Assembly: GCA_015709635.1 (NCBI GenBank)
Contig: CP054180.1
Span: 1,054,001-1,118,000, forward strand
DNA length: 64,000 bases
DNA from: Gammaproteobacteria bacterium
GTDB taxonomy: Bacteria > Pseudomonadota > Gammaproteobacteria > Burkholderiales > Nitrosomonadaceae
Direction: 5' to 3'
Shown here: positions 1-7,627 of the stretch, one piece after another
How the letters are laid out: every line of letters begins with the position of its first letter
Numbering within the stretch: position 1 is the stretch's first letter
Program-made: the position numbers and the translations under genes
The notes under the pieces: generated by a model
Databases searched by the model: none
Seen by the model: only the letters and a program-made list of their open reading frames with translations
Told to the model about the DNA's origin: nothing

Positions 1-423
1 GCTGGAAGTGGCGAGCTTGACGGCGAACGGTCCGACCATACCGAGCATGATCAGACTGGGTGAGAATAATACCAAGGTGCTGATAAAAACGCCCATGCGC
101 AATCCCATGGTATCGGTAGCAAGCAATACCGGCGCGGTCAACCACGGTATCAGGAGTGTGAGTAATCCCGCCAGTGCGATGATCAACGCCAAGCCCGTTT
201 TTCTGGCGCGATCCGCCCAGCGTCCACCGGAAAAGTAACCCAAGGCCAGTGCAATCAATGTGACCGAAATCACCGAAGTCCATACATACAAGCTGGCGCC
301 ATAAAACGGCGCGATCAACCGGGTTCCGAGCAGCTCGATGACCATGACCGCGGCGCCGGTCAAAAAAACGGTACAGTAAAGCCATGCCCGGTTTAGCATA
401 TAAGTGGAAGTTAAGTGATTCAT
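1..423 (-). CDS. Fused MFS/spermidine-synthase-like membrane protein, 5' part only
   Basis: The reverse strand is open from an ATG at 423 to the window edge (141 codons) and continues outside. The product is very hydrophobic, with at least four membrane segments, and near its start carries the motif MVIELLGTRLIAPFYGASLYVW, shortened here as VIELLGTRLIAPFYG, followed by a short loop with GGRWADR. That N-terminal signature is typical of fused MFS/spermidine-synthase-like proteins, whose C-terminal half is a Rossmann aminopropyltransferase-type domain; that half is not in the window, so the enzyme assignment rests on family knowledge only. Divergent from the YcnI-like gene at 792, with two palindromic sites between. 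An MFS-only protein is the alternative. Confidence 0.75.
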   Translation of the reverse strand, partial: MNHLTSTYMLNRAWLYCTVFLTGAAVMVIELLGTRLIAPFYGASLYVWTSVISVTLIALALGYFSGGRWADRARKTGLALIIALAGLLTLLIPWLTAPVLLATDTMGLRMGVFISTLVLFSPSLIMLGMVGPFAVKLATSS

Positions 424-526
424 CGCATTGCCTGTCAATAGAAGATACGCTTGGGTAAAGGGAGAGAGATGCCACGCTCATTTTTGTGGCGTCGGGATTC
501 TAGTGGTGATCTCGGGGTGTTTGGAA

Positions 527-543
527 TGCGACAAATTGCCGCA
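527..543. promoter_or_regulatory. Palindromic operator-like site 1
   Basis: TGCGACAAATTGCCGCA is a 17-bp palindrome with one mismatched pair (besides the central base). It lies in the divergent gap between the minus-strand gene starting at 423 and the plus-strand gene at 792 and matches a second site at 581-597. The pairing suggests a dimeric repressor or activator; the regulator is not identifiable from this window. Confidence 0.5.
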
Positions 544-580
544 GCAGGCTAGAGCTCCTGTTAATCGTACTTTAGCGCGG

Positions 581-597
581 TGCGACAATTTGTCACA
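581..597. promoter_or_regulatory. Palindromic operator-like site 2
   Basis: TGCGACAATTTGTCACA is a 17-bp palindrome with one mismatched pair. It shares the core GACAA-W-TTG with the site at 527-543 and starts exactly 54 bp after it, about five helical turns, so both could be bound on one DNA face. Role inferred only from position and symmetry. Confidence 0.5.
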
Positions 598-791
598 TTG
601 TCATTTCATGTAATGAAAAATAAGATTGTGTCCAGAAAACGATTCTTTTTCTATGATTTAACGGGAAGTCAAATTTTCCAGTTATGTATGAAAAAAAGTT
701 TTTTCAGTTTTATTCTTAGCGATCACTTCAGCGGATTGATTGCTTCAAATAAAAAATGAATGTTTGCAGGATAAAAGAATAACTAATCTGA

Positions 792-1544
792 ATGGAATTT
801 GACATGTTAACGATGAAGCAACTCAACCTATCAATCACTAGCGCTCTGACCATTGCCGTTCTGGCAAGCACGGCGCAAACCGCATCAGCTCATACCCGGC
901 TAGAAACCGCAACGGTTAATGAAAATACCCGAATCACCAACAACGTCGTTATTGGGCATGGGTGCGGAGAAATTGACGTCATCGGCACCAGCGTGGTATT
1001 TCCCGATGGTGTTGATTCTACGATTACAGTTGATGGTAATCCACACGCAGGTGCATTGACCGATTTTGTGCAAAATTGGGGAAACTTGATGCAGCAAAAC
1101 TACAGCCGCGCTATTTTTACGTTCCAGGATGAAAAAGAAGATTCAAAAGGTAATGTTGTGGGTTTCTGGGCAGGTGGCGGTAATTCCTTGCCGCATCATT
1201 TGAATGGTTATATTCCGTTTAGATCGGGCGCAGTTGTCATAGAACCGACTTCCTGCGCTAAGAGTGTCAAATTTTATATCTCCATCGCGGATATTTGCGA
1301 GATCACGGATACTGCCGGGTTCAATGATAATACCGTCAATCTCTGGACGCATAACGCATTGGGAACAGCTTACGACCGCAAAAGCACGACCGATGACGGT
1401 CCGGCATCGCTGATCGTTACGAGAACCAGTACTTTGCCGACATCGTGCGGCGCCGGTGTGGCGGTTGAAGTGAAACCTTCCGCGGCGCAAATCAATCGCG
1501 ATATGCCGATCAAAGTGGATGGCAGTCAGGTTTGGCCGAAGTAG
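792..1544 (+). CDS. Secreted YcnI-like (DUF1775-type) protein, paralogue 1
   Basis: 250 residues with a signal peptide ending TASA before His34, so the mature protein would begin with His. The next segment carries HGC and VVFPDGV, which resembles the YcnI/DUF1775 pattern (mature N-terminal His, then PHGC and a FP-x-G strand), a periplasmic family that binds copper through that His. Further conserved points shared with the next gene are GFW-GGG, IEPTSCAKSV, IADIC and a C-terminal KPS-A-QxNRD. About 55 percent of positions look shared with the downstream paralogue, so the pair is a tandem duplication. Starts at 804 or 813 are also possible; no strong ribosome site decides. Followed by its own terminator at 1563. 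Copper binding is inference; a distinct uncharacterised family is the alternative. Confidence 0.6.
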   Translation: MEFDMLTMKQLNLSITSALTIAVLASTAQTASAHTRLETATVNENTRITNNVVIGHGCGEIDVIGTSVVFPDGVDSTITVDGNPHAGALTDFVQNWGNLMQQNYSRAIFTFQDEKEDSKGNVVGFWAGGGNSLPHHLNGYIPFRSGAVVIEPTSCAKSVKFYISIADICEITDTAGFNDNTVNLWTHNALGTAYDRKSTTDDGPASLIVTRTSTLPTSCGAGVAVEVKPSAAQINRDMPIKVDGSQVWPK

Positions 1545-1562
1545 GTGGTAATTGTTTTTACG

Positions 1563-1605
1563 AAAACCTCACTCTTTCCTCCTGTTTTCATAGAGTGAGG
1601 TTTTT
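1563..1605 (+). terminator. Rho-independent terminator after YcnI-like paralogue 1
   Basis: A 13-bp stem (AAAACCTCACTCT pairing with AGAGTGAGGTTTT) with a 16-nt loop and a T run at 1601-1605. It separates the first YcnI-like gene from its paralogue, so the two may be separately transcribed. Confidence 0.8.
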
Positions 1606-1647
1606 AAAAATAAAATGAGAAGTTAAATTAAAGGGAGAAGGTTTGAG

Positions 1648-2430
1648 ATGTTTAATAAATTAGGGAAATTTAAATATCGCGCCTTGATGCTGATGGCGGC
1701 GATCGGATTGACCGGAACATGGCAATCCGCCGTTGCACATACTCGCTTGAAAACACCGGTAATTCAGGAGAATGCAGCGGAGTTTGGCAGTGATTATAAT
1801 GCCGTGGTGATTGCGCATGGTTGTAGAAATCCTACGACGAATGCTATGGATGTCAATACACTTGGATCAGTTATGGTATTTCCAGATGGCAAGGATTCAA
1901 TCATAACGGTCGATGGTCAGCCGCATAGCGGTCCATTAACGGATTTTGTGACTAACTGGGGTAATCCTGTTACCAAAATTCAAGACCGAAGCATTTTTGA
2001 TTATGAAGATTATATAAAGGATTCTCTAGGTAATAAGCTCGGTTTCTGGACCGGTGGTGGTAAAGGTTTGACGGGTGGTTTTAGGGCGGTTGTTCCATTT
2101 GCAACTGCCGGAGTTGTTATTGAACCAACTTCTTGCGCAAAGAGCGTGACATTTGTTCTAGGAATTGCTGATATTTGTCAAATTACTAATCCAGCAGGGT
2201 TTAGCGATGAGACGGTACTATTGTGGACACCTGCTGTCGGTTCGATTTACGATGGCGTAGGACTTGATGGTTATAATTCACCAGCTACGTTGCAAGTCAT
2301 GCGCAGTGTCGCGCCTTTACCGGCATCCTGTGGAACAGGCGTTGATGTCGTGGTTAAACCATCGGCTAATCAATTAAATCGGGATTTACGGATAAACTTT
2401 GGTGGAAAGCAGATATGGCCTGCTGAGTAA
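1648..2430 (+). CDS. Secreted YcnI-like (DUF1775-type) protein, paralogue 2
   Basis: 260 residues, a second copy of the protein encoded just upstream. A signal peptide ends SAVA before His31, and the mature start AHTRLKTPVIQEN parallels AHTRLETATVNEN in the first copy. Conserved positions include the HGC motif, VMVFPDGKDS, GFWTGGGK, EPTSCAKSV, IADICQIT and KPSANQLNRD. The start is supported by a purine-rich site GGGAGAAGG 6-8 nt before the ATG. A small hairpin follows at 2447. The retained Cys pair (HGC and TSC-AKS; IADIC) points to periplasmic disulphides. Role as a copper-binding protein is inferred from the N-terminal His and the YcnI-like pattern, not shown. Confidence 0.6.
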   Translation: MFNKLGKFKYRALMLMAAIGLTGTWQSAVAHTRLKTPVIQENAAEFGSDYNAVVIAHGCRNPTTNAMDVNTLGSVMVFPDGKDSIITVDGQPHSGPLTDFVTNWGNPVTKIQDRSIFDYEDYIKDSLGNKLGFWTGGGKGLTGGFRAVVPFATAGVVIEPTSCAKSVTFVLGIADICQITNPAGFSDETVLLWTPAVGSIYDGVGLDGYNSPATLQVMRSVAPLPASCGTGVDVVVKPSANQLNRDLRINFGGKQIWPAE

Positions 2431-2446
2431 TTTGTCGTGTGATAAG

Positions 2447-2469
2447 CGGGCACATTCATAGTGTGCCCG
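2447..2469 (+). terminator. Hairpin after YcnI-like paralogue 2
   Basis: CGGGCACA and TGTGCCCG form a perfect 8-bp stem with a 7-nt loop, 16 bp after the stop codon. Only a loose T-rich stretch follows, so it may be a weak terminator or an mRNA-stabilising hairpin. Confidence 0.55.
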
Positions 2470-2549
2470 TAAGTTATTTGTGGAAAACCATACTTGATGA
2501 GTAAAATTGCCGCCCAACGTATGATTATAGTGTAAGGAGTTTGACAATC

Positions 2550-3008
2550 ATGGAGCATAGATTCTTTCAAAAAGCAGTAACCATTATTTCCTGTATAACT
2601 ATGCTAAGTTATGCAAGTGTCAGCGGTGCTCACGATGCTGGTGCTACCATGGATCCGAATAACTCTGTCGCCGCTTTTACCGGCTACGCATTAGTGACGT
2701 GCTTTGATGACGGAAACGGTCCTGCAGATAATTTGGTCGCTAGTGTCAAAGACACTTCGCCGCCGCAAGATAATTTATTGGTTAATCTACAAATTATCAA
2801 AGGGGATCACGCCATCAATACAACCGATCCAGTATCGGGAGATGGAAACTTCAGTCCGGAAGTCCGGGTGCACGGTGGAAATGGTGTGTATCAATTGCTG
2901 GTCAATAAGACCAACATAGGCGCGCGCTCATTCATCGTAACATATCATTGCATGACGGCTGGTAATGTACACACCGGAACGGACATTTTAGTTAAGCAAT
3001 TTGAATGA
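2550..3008 (+). CDS. Small secreted protein with mature N-terminal His, unknown family
   Basis: I do not recognise this 152-residue protein. It has a signal peptide that would be cut after SGA, leaving His28 as the mature N terminus, just as in the two upstream genes. The mature part contains two Cys (LVTCFDDG and TYHCMTAG) that could form a disulphide, a beta-rich composition and a His-rich tail region (YHC...NVHTG). The ATG at 2550 is preferred over the TTG at 2541 because AAGGAG at 2534-2539 sits 10 nt from the ATG but only 1 nt from the TTG. A small beta-sandwich carrier that binds metal through its N terminus would fit, but this is inference. It lies 60 bp before the TlpA-type gene and is probably co-transcribed with it. 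Confidence 0.6.
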   Translation: MEHRFFQKAVTIISCITMLSYASVSGAHDAGATMDPNNSVAAFTGYALVTCFDDGNGPADNLVASVKDTSPPQDNLLVNLQIIKGDHAINTTDPVSGDGNFSPEVRVHGGNGVYQLLVNKTNIGARSFIVTYHCMTAGNVHTGTDILVKQFE

Positions 3009-3068
3009 AAATTTCCGGTAGTTAGCCTTTGAAACAAAACACCATGAATTAGAGAAGTGAGTTGAGCC

Positions 3069-3575
3069 ATGAAAAAAATAAAACAATCAATTTTTGTTAT
3101 CGCCGCACTCCTATTGTGCAGTCATAGCGCCTTTGCCGACCATCTTTCCCAGGTATCTTCCGCTTGTGATTTAAAGACACTGGACGGCAAACCTGCCGCA
3201 GTCTTGCAGGAATTACGCGGAAAAGTCGTGTACATGGATTTCTGGGCGTCATGGTGCCCGCCTTGCGTAAAATCTTTTCCCTTTCTGAATCAGCTTGAGC
3301 ATGATATGAAAGAACAGGGCGTGCATGTCATCGGCGTCAATCTCGACGAGAAAGTTAAAGATGCCGAGGATTTTCTTGCCAAACATCCGGCGCATTTCTC
3401 CATTGTTGCGGATCCGAGCAAAGCATGTGCAAAAGTGCTTGAAGTAATGGCGATGCCAACTTCGTACATCATCGATAAAAAAGGAAATATCCGGTACGTT
3501 CATCAAGGCTTCCGCCCGGGTGAAACGGAAGAGTTGCGCGCTTTGCTCGCACAGCTCGTGATGGAAAATCCTTAA
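3069..3575 (+). CDS. TlpA-family thiol:disulphide oxidoreductase (periplasmic thioredoxin)
   Basis: 168 residues: signal peptide (cut near AFA-D), then a thioredoxin fold with the redox motif WASWCPPC (Cys63 and Cys66) and the cis-Pro segment AMPTSYIID. TlpA/ResA-like proteins reduce disulphides in exported substrates. The gene begins a tight run with DUF4266, DUF3570 and ApbE genes, an arrangement seen in other proteobacteria as I recall it, so its client may be the Cys-rich DUF4266 lipoprotein (C-terminal CGC) or the barrel protein. An AGAAGTGAG purine tract precedes the ATG. Family assignment is firm, client is inference. Confidence 0.85.
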   Translation: MKKIKQSIFVIAALLLCSHSAFADHLSQVSSACDLKTLDGKPAAVLQELRGKVVYMDFWASWCPPCVKSFPFLNQLEHDMKEQGVHVIGVNLDEKVKDAEDFLAKHPAHFSIVADPSKACAKVLEVMAMPTSYIIDKKGNIRYVHQGFRPGETEELRALLAQLVMENP

Positions 3576-3602
3576 GATACAGAGCCGCTCGCCATAATCG
3601 CG

Positions 3603-3824
3603 ATGAAAAGAGCGCCCGATGTCATAGTCTTGCTGATGATTGCAATCGCGCTCCCGGGTTGTGTACACGTGGCGCCGTGGGAGCGGGGAAATCTTGCAAA
3701 ACCGCAGATGGACATTGATCCCTATCCTTTACAGACTGAAATGCAATCCCACAATTACAGTAGCCGTGAAGCGGCACCCAGCCACAAATCTTCTGCCGGT
3801 GGCGGCGGCTGTGGCTGTTATTAA
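3603..3824 (+). CDS. DUF4266-type small lipoprotein
   Basis: 73 residues. A short hydrophobic leader ends in a lipobox-like LPGC, so the mature protein would be an acylated 50-residue peptide. It contains VAPWERGNLAK, a hallmark of DUF4266, and ends in GGGGCGCY, a C-terminal Cys pair after a glycine run. The family usually sits between a thioredoxin and DUF3570, as here (27 bp after the thioredoxin-like gene, 40 bp before the next). Its biochemical role is unknown; the terminal CGC could be a metal or redox site kept reduced by the TlpA neighbour, which is inference. Confidence 0.75.
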   Translation: MKRAPDVIVLLMIAIALPGCVHVAPWERGNLAKPQMDIDPYPLQTEMQSHNYSSREAAPSHKSSAGGGGCGCY

Positions 3825-3864
3825 GCGGATTCTTGCCAAGGGATGTTTTTGAGGTCATTACAAT

Positions 3865-6561
3865 TTGCAGCGCAACAGTAGCAATCATCCATTCAACAAT
3901 TCGGAAACACAGTCCGCAAAGCCAAGAAGCAATACCCTGCAGGCGTTGACATCGGCGGCATTGGTTTTGCCCGGCCTGTTGATAACGCCATCCGGACACG
4001 CGGCAGGAACCGACCGGATCAATTTTCAATATGGCCGCTACCAGGAAGGCGAACGTAATCTCTATGGTGTCCCCCAAAGCTACAATCCGATCTCGGTCGA
4101 TGTCTTACATGGCAGCGGTATCTTTTCGTTAACCGATCGGGTCAAATTTACTTTTGGCTATACACAAGATACCTGGTCGGGCGCAACGCCCATCACCATT
4201 ACGCCCTTGGCCACCAGCGGCGGCAATCGACCCTATACGATCAATGGCGTGGTGGTTGGTGCTTCTCCCATTATCAACAGTCAAATATCACTCGATCATG
4301 ATTTAAACCCGATCGGGAGAGACCCCATCACGAAGCAATCCACAGGCGCGATTGATACCCGATCGGTGCTGGTGATGTCGTCAGCTTCTCCGGAAACGCG
4401 CCGCCAAGCCAATTTCGGTTTGAGCTATGAATGGAATGAAGCGGCTGTGAATGTAAGCGGCGGCTTTTCCAGCGAGAGAGACTATCAGTCGAGCTTTGGC
4501 AGTATGGGCGGGCGGCTGGATTTTAACCAGAAATTGACCAGCGTTAAATTCGGCGGTGGCTATACCAGCAGTCAAATCGGCGCGATTCTCGATCATGATG
4601 CGTCGCCGTACATCACCAAAACGGCGTACGCGCAGCAAATTGTCAATCGCCGCGGATCAGAGATTTTAAAAGGAAACCGCCAGGATTGGGTGGCGAATAT
4701 CGGTTTGACACAAATACTGAGTAAGAATGCATTAATCGATGCCAATATCAGTTACACGCATAGTAACGGGTTTCTGGAGAATCCCTATAAAGTCACGTCG
4801 GTTATTTTCATCGATCCGGCCAGTCTGAACAATAATTTGATTACCGGTGATGTGCGTGCGCTGATCGAGCAGCGTCCGAATAACCGCAATCAAGTGGCGC
4901 TCAGCGCCAAGTATGTGCAATATATCAATCCGTTCAATGCGGCGATACATTTGGGCTACCGGTTATCGGTCGACGATTGGGGTGTGAATTCGCATACCTT
5001 CGATGCGAGCTGGGTGCAACCGCTGGGCGGCGGATGGACGCTGACACCGCGGATTCGCTACTATTCCCAGGATGCCGCCAGCTTTTTCCGTCCCTATCTG
5101 ATCACGCAACAAACCTACACAAAACCGGAAGTCGATAGCCTCGGACGGCAAATCTGGGTTGATAACAATAACCCCACTATCCAGTATTTCGGCAAAGATC
5201 CATTTAGTCTGGTTGATCAAAATGGTAATCCGGTCGATGGGCTTTCCATCAATCCACAGCCTAAATTCACGCTATTTGACGCCGGTAAATTACCTGCCAA
5301 TTTTTCCAGCGATCACCGGCTGGCGGGTTTCGGCTCGTTAAGTGGAGGCGTGGTGTTGAGTAAGTTACTGGGTAAAGGCGTCGCGCTGGAGGCCAGTTTT
5401 GAATACTACACCCGCGCCAGCGCACTGCAGATTAGCGGCAACGGGAATAGTAGTTATGCCGATTTTGATTATTATGTGGCAAATGCCGCCATAAAATTCG
5501 ACATCGAACCGGACACTGCTTTGCCTATCGGCAGCACAAGCAGTTCTTCCGAATCGCATCCGCATACTTCCGCGCATCGTCACCACAAGGTACCGCCGGC
5601 GACCATTATGTTCGGTCATATGCTCGATAAGCCCGGGGATTTCATGGCGGGGTACCGCTTCATGTATCACTGGACCGGCGGGAATATGATGCAGGGCGCT
5701 CATAAAGTGAGCGATCAAACCATCGTCAACCAAGGTTGCGGCGATCAAGGGTGCCAGTTTACGCCGATATTCATGAACATGCGCATGCATATGATCGATC
5801 TGATGTATGCACCGACCAAGTGGCTCAATGTGATGCTGATGCCGACCTTCATGGATATGAATATGAACTTGCGCCAATTGGCAGGCGCGCCAGTCGATCT
5901 TTCAGGCGCTCATCAGCATGGCGCGGCAGGAAGTGAAACCGGTGCTGTCAGCGATACTTACTTTTCATCACTGATCAAGTTGCTGGATATTCCCGGTCAC
6001 CGCGTGCATGTGAATCTCGGGTTCAGCGCGCCCACCGGAAAAACGGATATCGAGCTTCGCCGCGCGCATAAAGAAGATGGCGGATTGATTCATTTCGGCA
6101 TGCAACTCGGCAGTGGTACATGGGATTTCACGCCGAGCCTGACATATCTGGGTGAGTACAACCGCTGGTCGTGGGGCGCGCAATTCAGCGGCGTCAAGCG
6201 CATGGAAGCGCAAAATAAATCCGGCTATCGTCTCGGTGATATTATTCAGGCAACCGGTTGGGGCGGTTTCGATCTGACACGCTGGCTCAGCGCTTCGGTG
6301 CGGGGTGTTTATATGTGGCAGGATGCGATTCACCGGGATTTCAATCAATTTAACGCACGCATCAGTCCGCTGGATTTTCCTAAGAATTATGGCGGGCAAT
6401 TCTGGGATATGGGATTTGGCGTGAATGCACGCATTCCAGGCGGGCGTTTCGCCGGAAACCGGCTCGGGTTTGAGTGGGTGCAACCGATCCGTAGCGATTT
6501 CAACGGAATTCAGCTTGATCGGCAGGGCATGCTGTCGGCAACCTGGAGCTATCAGTTTTAA
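3865..6561 (+). CDS. DUF3570 outer-membrane barrel fused to a Met/His-rich barrel domain
   Basis: 898 residues, about twice the usual DUF3570 length. The frame opens with TTG at 3865 behind a GAGG at 3851-3854; no in-frame ATG fits upstream. A signal region ends near GHAAG. Residues about 48-560 read as the DUF3570 beta-barrel (FQYGRYQEGERNLYG start; alternating amphipathic strands). From about 575 the character changes: HHKVPPATIMFGHMLDKPGD then YRFMYHW, NMRMHMIDLMYAPTKW and PTFMDMNMN, a Met/His-rich pattern known from separate outer-membrane transporter-like proteins linked with copper; it ends with Phe as outer-membrane proteins do. A His-rich linker (SHPHTSAHRHH) joins the halves. Probably exported with help of the TlpA and DUF4266 partners. 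Transport or sensing of copper is inference. Confidence 0.7.
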   Translation: MQRNSSNHPFNNSETQSAKPRSNTLQALTSAALVLPGLLITPSGHAAGTDRINFQYGRYQEGERNLYGVPQSYNPISVDVLHGSGIFSLTDRVKFTFGYTQDTWSGATPITITPLATSGGNRPYTINGVVVGASPIINSQISLDHDLNPIGRDPITKQSTGAIDTRSVLVMSSASPETRRQANFGLSYEWNEAAVNVSGGFSSERDYQSSFGSMGGRLDFNQKLTSVKFGGGYTSSQIGAILDHDASPYITKTAYAQQIVNRRGSEILKGNRQDWVANIGLTQILSKNALIDANISYTHSNGFLENPYKVTSVIFIDPASLNNNLITGDVRALIEQRPNNRNQVALSAKYVQYINPFNAAIHLGYRLSVDDWGVNSHTFDASWVQPLGGGWTLTPRIRYYSQDAASFFRPYLITQQTYTKPEVDSLGRQIWVDNNNPTIQYFGKDPFSLVDQNGNPVDGLSINPQPKFTLFDAGKLPANFSSDHRLAGFGSLSGGVVLSKLLGKGVALEASFEYYTRASALQISGNGNSSYADFDYYVANAAIKFDIEPDTALPIGSTSSSSESHPHTSAHRHHKVPPATIMFGHMLDKPGDFMAGYRFMYHWTGGNMMQGAHKVSDQTIVNQGCGDQGCQFTPIFMNMRMHMIDLMYAPTKWLNVMLMPTFMDMNMNLRQLAGAPVDLSGAHQHGAAGSETGAVSDTYFSSLIKLLDIPGHRVHVNLGFSAPTGKTDIELRRAHKEDGGLIHFGMQLGSGTWDFTPSLTYLGEYNRWSWGAQFSGVKRMEAQNKSGYRLGDIIQATGWGGFDLTRWLSASVRGVYMWQDAIHRDFNQFNARISPLDFPKNYGGQFWDMGFGVNARIPGGRFAGNRLGFEWVQPIRSDFNGIQLDRQGMLSATWSYQF

Positions 6562-6619
6562 GTTAGGATAGCTTCTTTTTCGTAATCTCAATGACGACTC
6601 GCTATTGTCCGGCTAACAA

Positions 6620-7534
6620 ATGGCGCAGCTGAATTATTACCACTACGACTTTCAAGCAATGGGCTCACCATGCGCGATTCAGTTGTATGCAAGAAGCACC
6701 AAGCAAGCCAAACGGGCCGCCCGGATTGTTATGGACGACGTATACCGCCTGGAGGCGAAATATTCCCGTTACCGTGCGGACAGTTTGTTATCCGGAATAA
6801 ACCGCGTTGCGGCGCAAGGCGGGTGCATCAGCGTCGACGATGAAACCGCCGGTTTGCTCGATTACGCGGTGACTTGCTATCAGCAAAGCGAAGGCTTGTT
6901 CGATATCACCTCGGGAATTCTGCGCCGTGCCTGGAATTTCAAGTCTGGCAACTTACCAACCCAAGAAACGATTCAAACGCTGCTGGAAAAGATCGGCTGG
7001 CATAAAGTCGGCTGGCAGCGGCCGGTTCTGACCTTCTCATTTCCCGGTATGGAAATCGATTTTGGCGGTGTGGTGAAGGAATATGCCGTCGACCGCGCGG
7101 CATCGCTATGCCGGGAAGCCGGTATCGAACACGGTCTGGTTAATCTGGGCGGTGACGTCAAGATCATCGGCCCGCACGATGACGGCAGTCCTTGGCGCAT
7201 CGCTATCCGTCACCCGCGTATTCCCGGCGGCATTTTACAAACGTTATTGTTGCATTCCGGCGCATTGGCCAGCAGCGGCGATTATGAACGTTGCATTACC
7301 GTGAACGGCATCCGCTACGGCCATGTGCTGAATCCTAAAACCGGCTGGCCGGTTAATTTTATGGCGGCGGTCAGCGTCATCGGCGAATTCTGCGTGGTCG
7401 CAGGCAGTGCGTCGACCATCGGTATGCTGAAAGGCGAAGAAGGTCCTCATTGGCTGAATGAACTCGGTCTGCCGCATCTGTGGGTCAATGTGCAAGGGGA
7501 ATCCGGGGGATCGTTGCTGGAAAAAGCAGTTTAG
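6620..7534 (+). CDS. apbE: ApbE-family FAD:protein FMN transferase
   Basis: 304 residues. Family landmarks are visible in order: AMGSPCAIQLY near the N terminus, the ITSG-L-R segment, DFGGVVKEYAVDRA, VNLGGDVKIIG, ASSGDYER and HVLNPKTGWPV. ApbE uses FAD to attach FMN to a Thr or Ser of exported redox proteins. Most ApbE proteins carry a lipoprotein or Sec signal; here translation starts directly with MAQLNYYHYDFQAMGS and there is no room for a signal upstream, so the enzyme appears cytoplasmic or is exported with a partner. It closes the TlpA-DUF4266-DUF3570 run, 58 bp after the barrel gene. No certain flavinylation target is seen nearby. Confidence 0.85.
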   Translation: MAQLNYYHYDFQAMGSPCAIQLYARSTKQAKRAARIVMDDVYRLEAKYSRYRADSLLSGINRVAAQGGCISVDDETAGLLDYAVTCYQQSEGLFDITSGILRRAWNFKSGNLPTQETIQTLLEKIGWHKVGWQRPVLTFSFPGMEIDFGGVVKEYAVDRAASLCREAGIEHGLVNLGGDVKIIGPHDDGSPWRIAIRHPRIPGGILQTLLLHSGALASSGDYERCITVNGIRYGHVLNPKTGWPVNFMAAVSVIGEFCVVAGSASTIGMLKGEEGPHWLNELGLPHLWVNVQGESGGSLLEKAV

Positions 7535-7627
7535 TTTCCTGGTTGCCGAAGCAAGGAATCTATTCACATCCCTTCTGATTATGATTAAACTGCCGCCACC
7601 CAATCCAATCAACCGGCAAAGCAATTC

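Noticed and set aside
8..238. Plus-strand frame of 76 codons at the window start
   Set aside because: It is the shadow of the hydrophobic minus-strand gene 1-423, which has a clear family signature.
428..613. 61-codon frame in the gap before the first YcnI-like gene
   Set aside because: No ribosome site, odd composition and it covers the two palindromes.
2642..2680. DAGATMD in the 2550 gene as a flavinylation site for ApbE
   Set aside because: The position before GAT is Ala-Gly rather than Ser/Thr-Gly, and it lies at the exposed N terminus; too weak to call.
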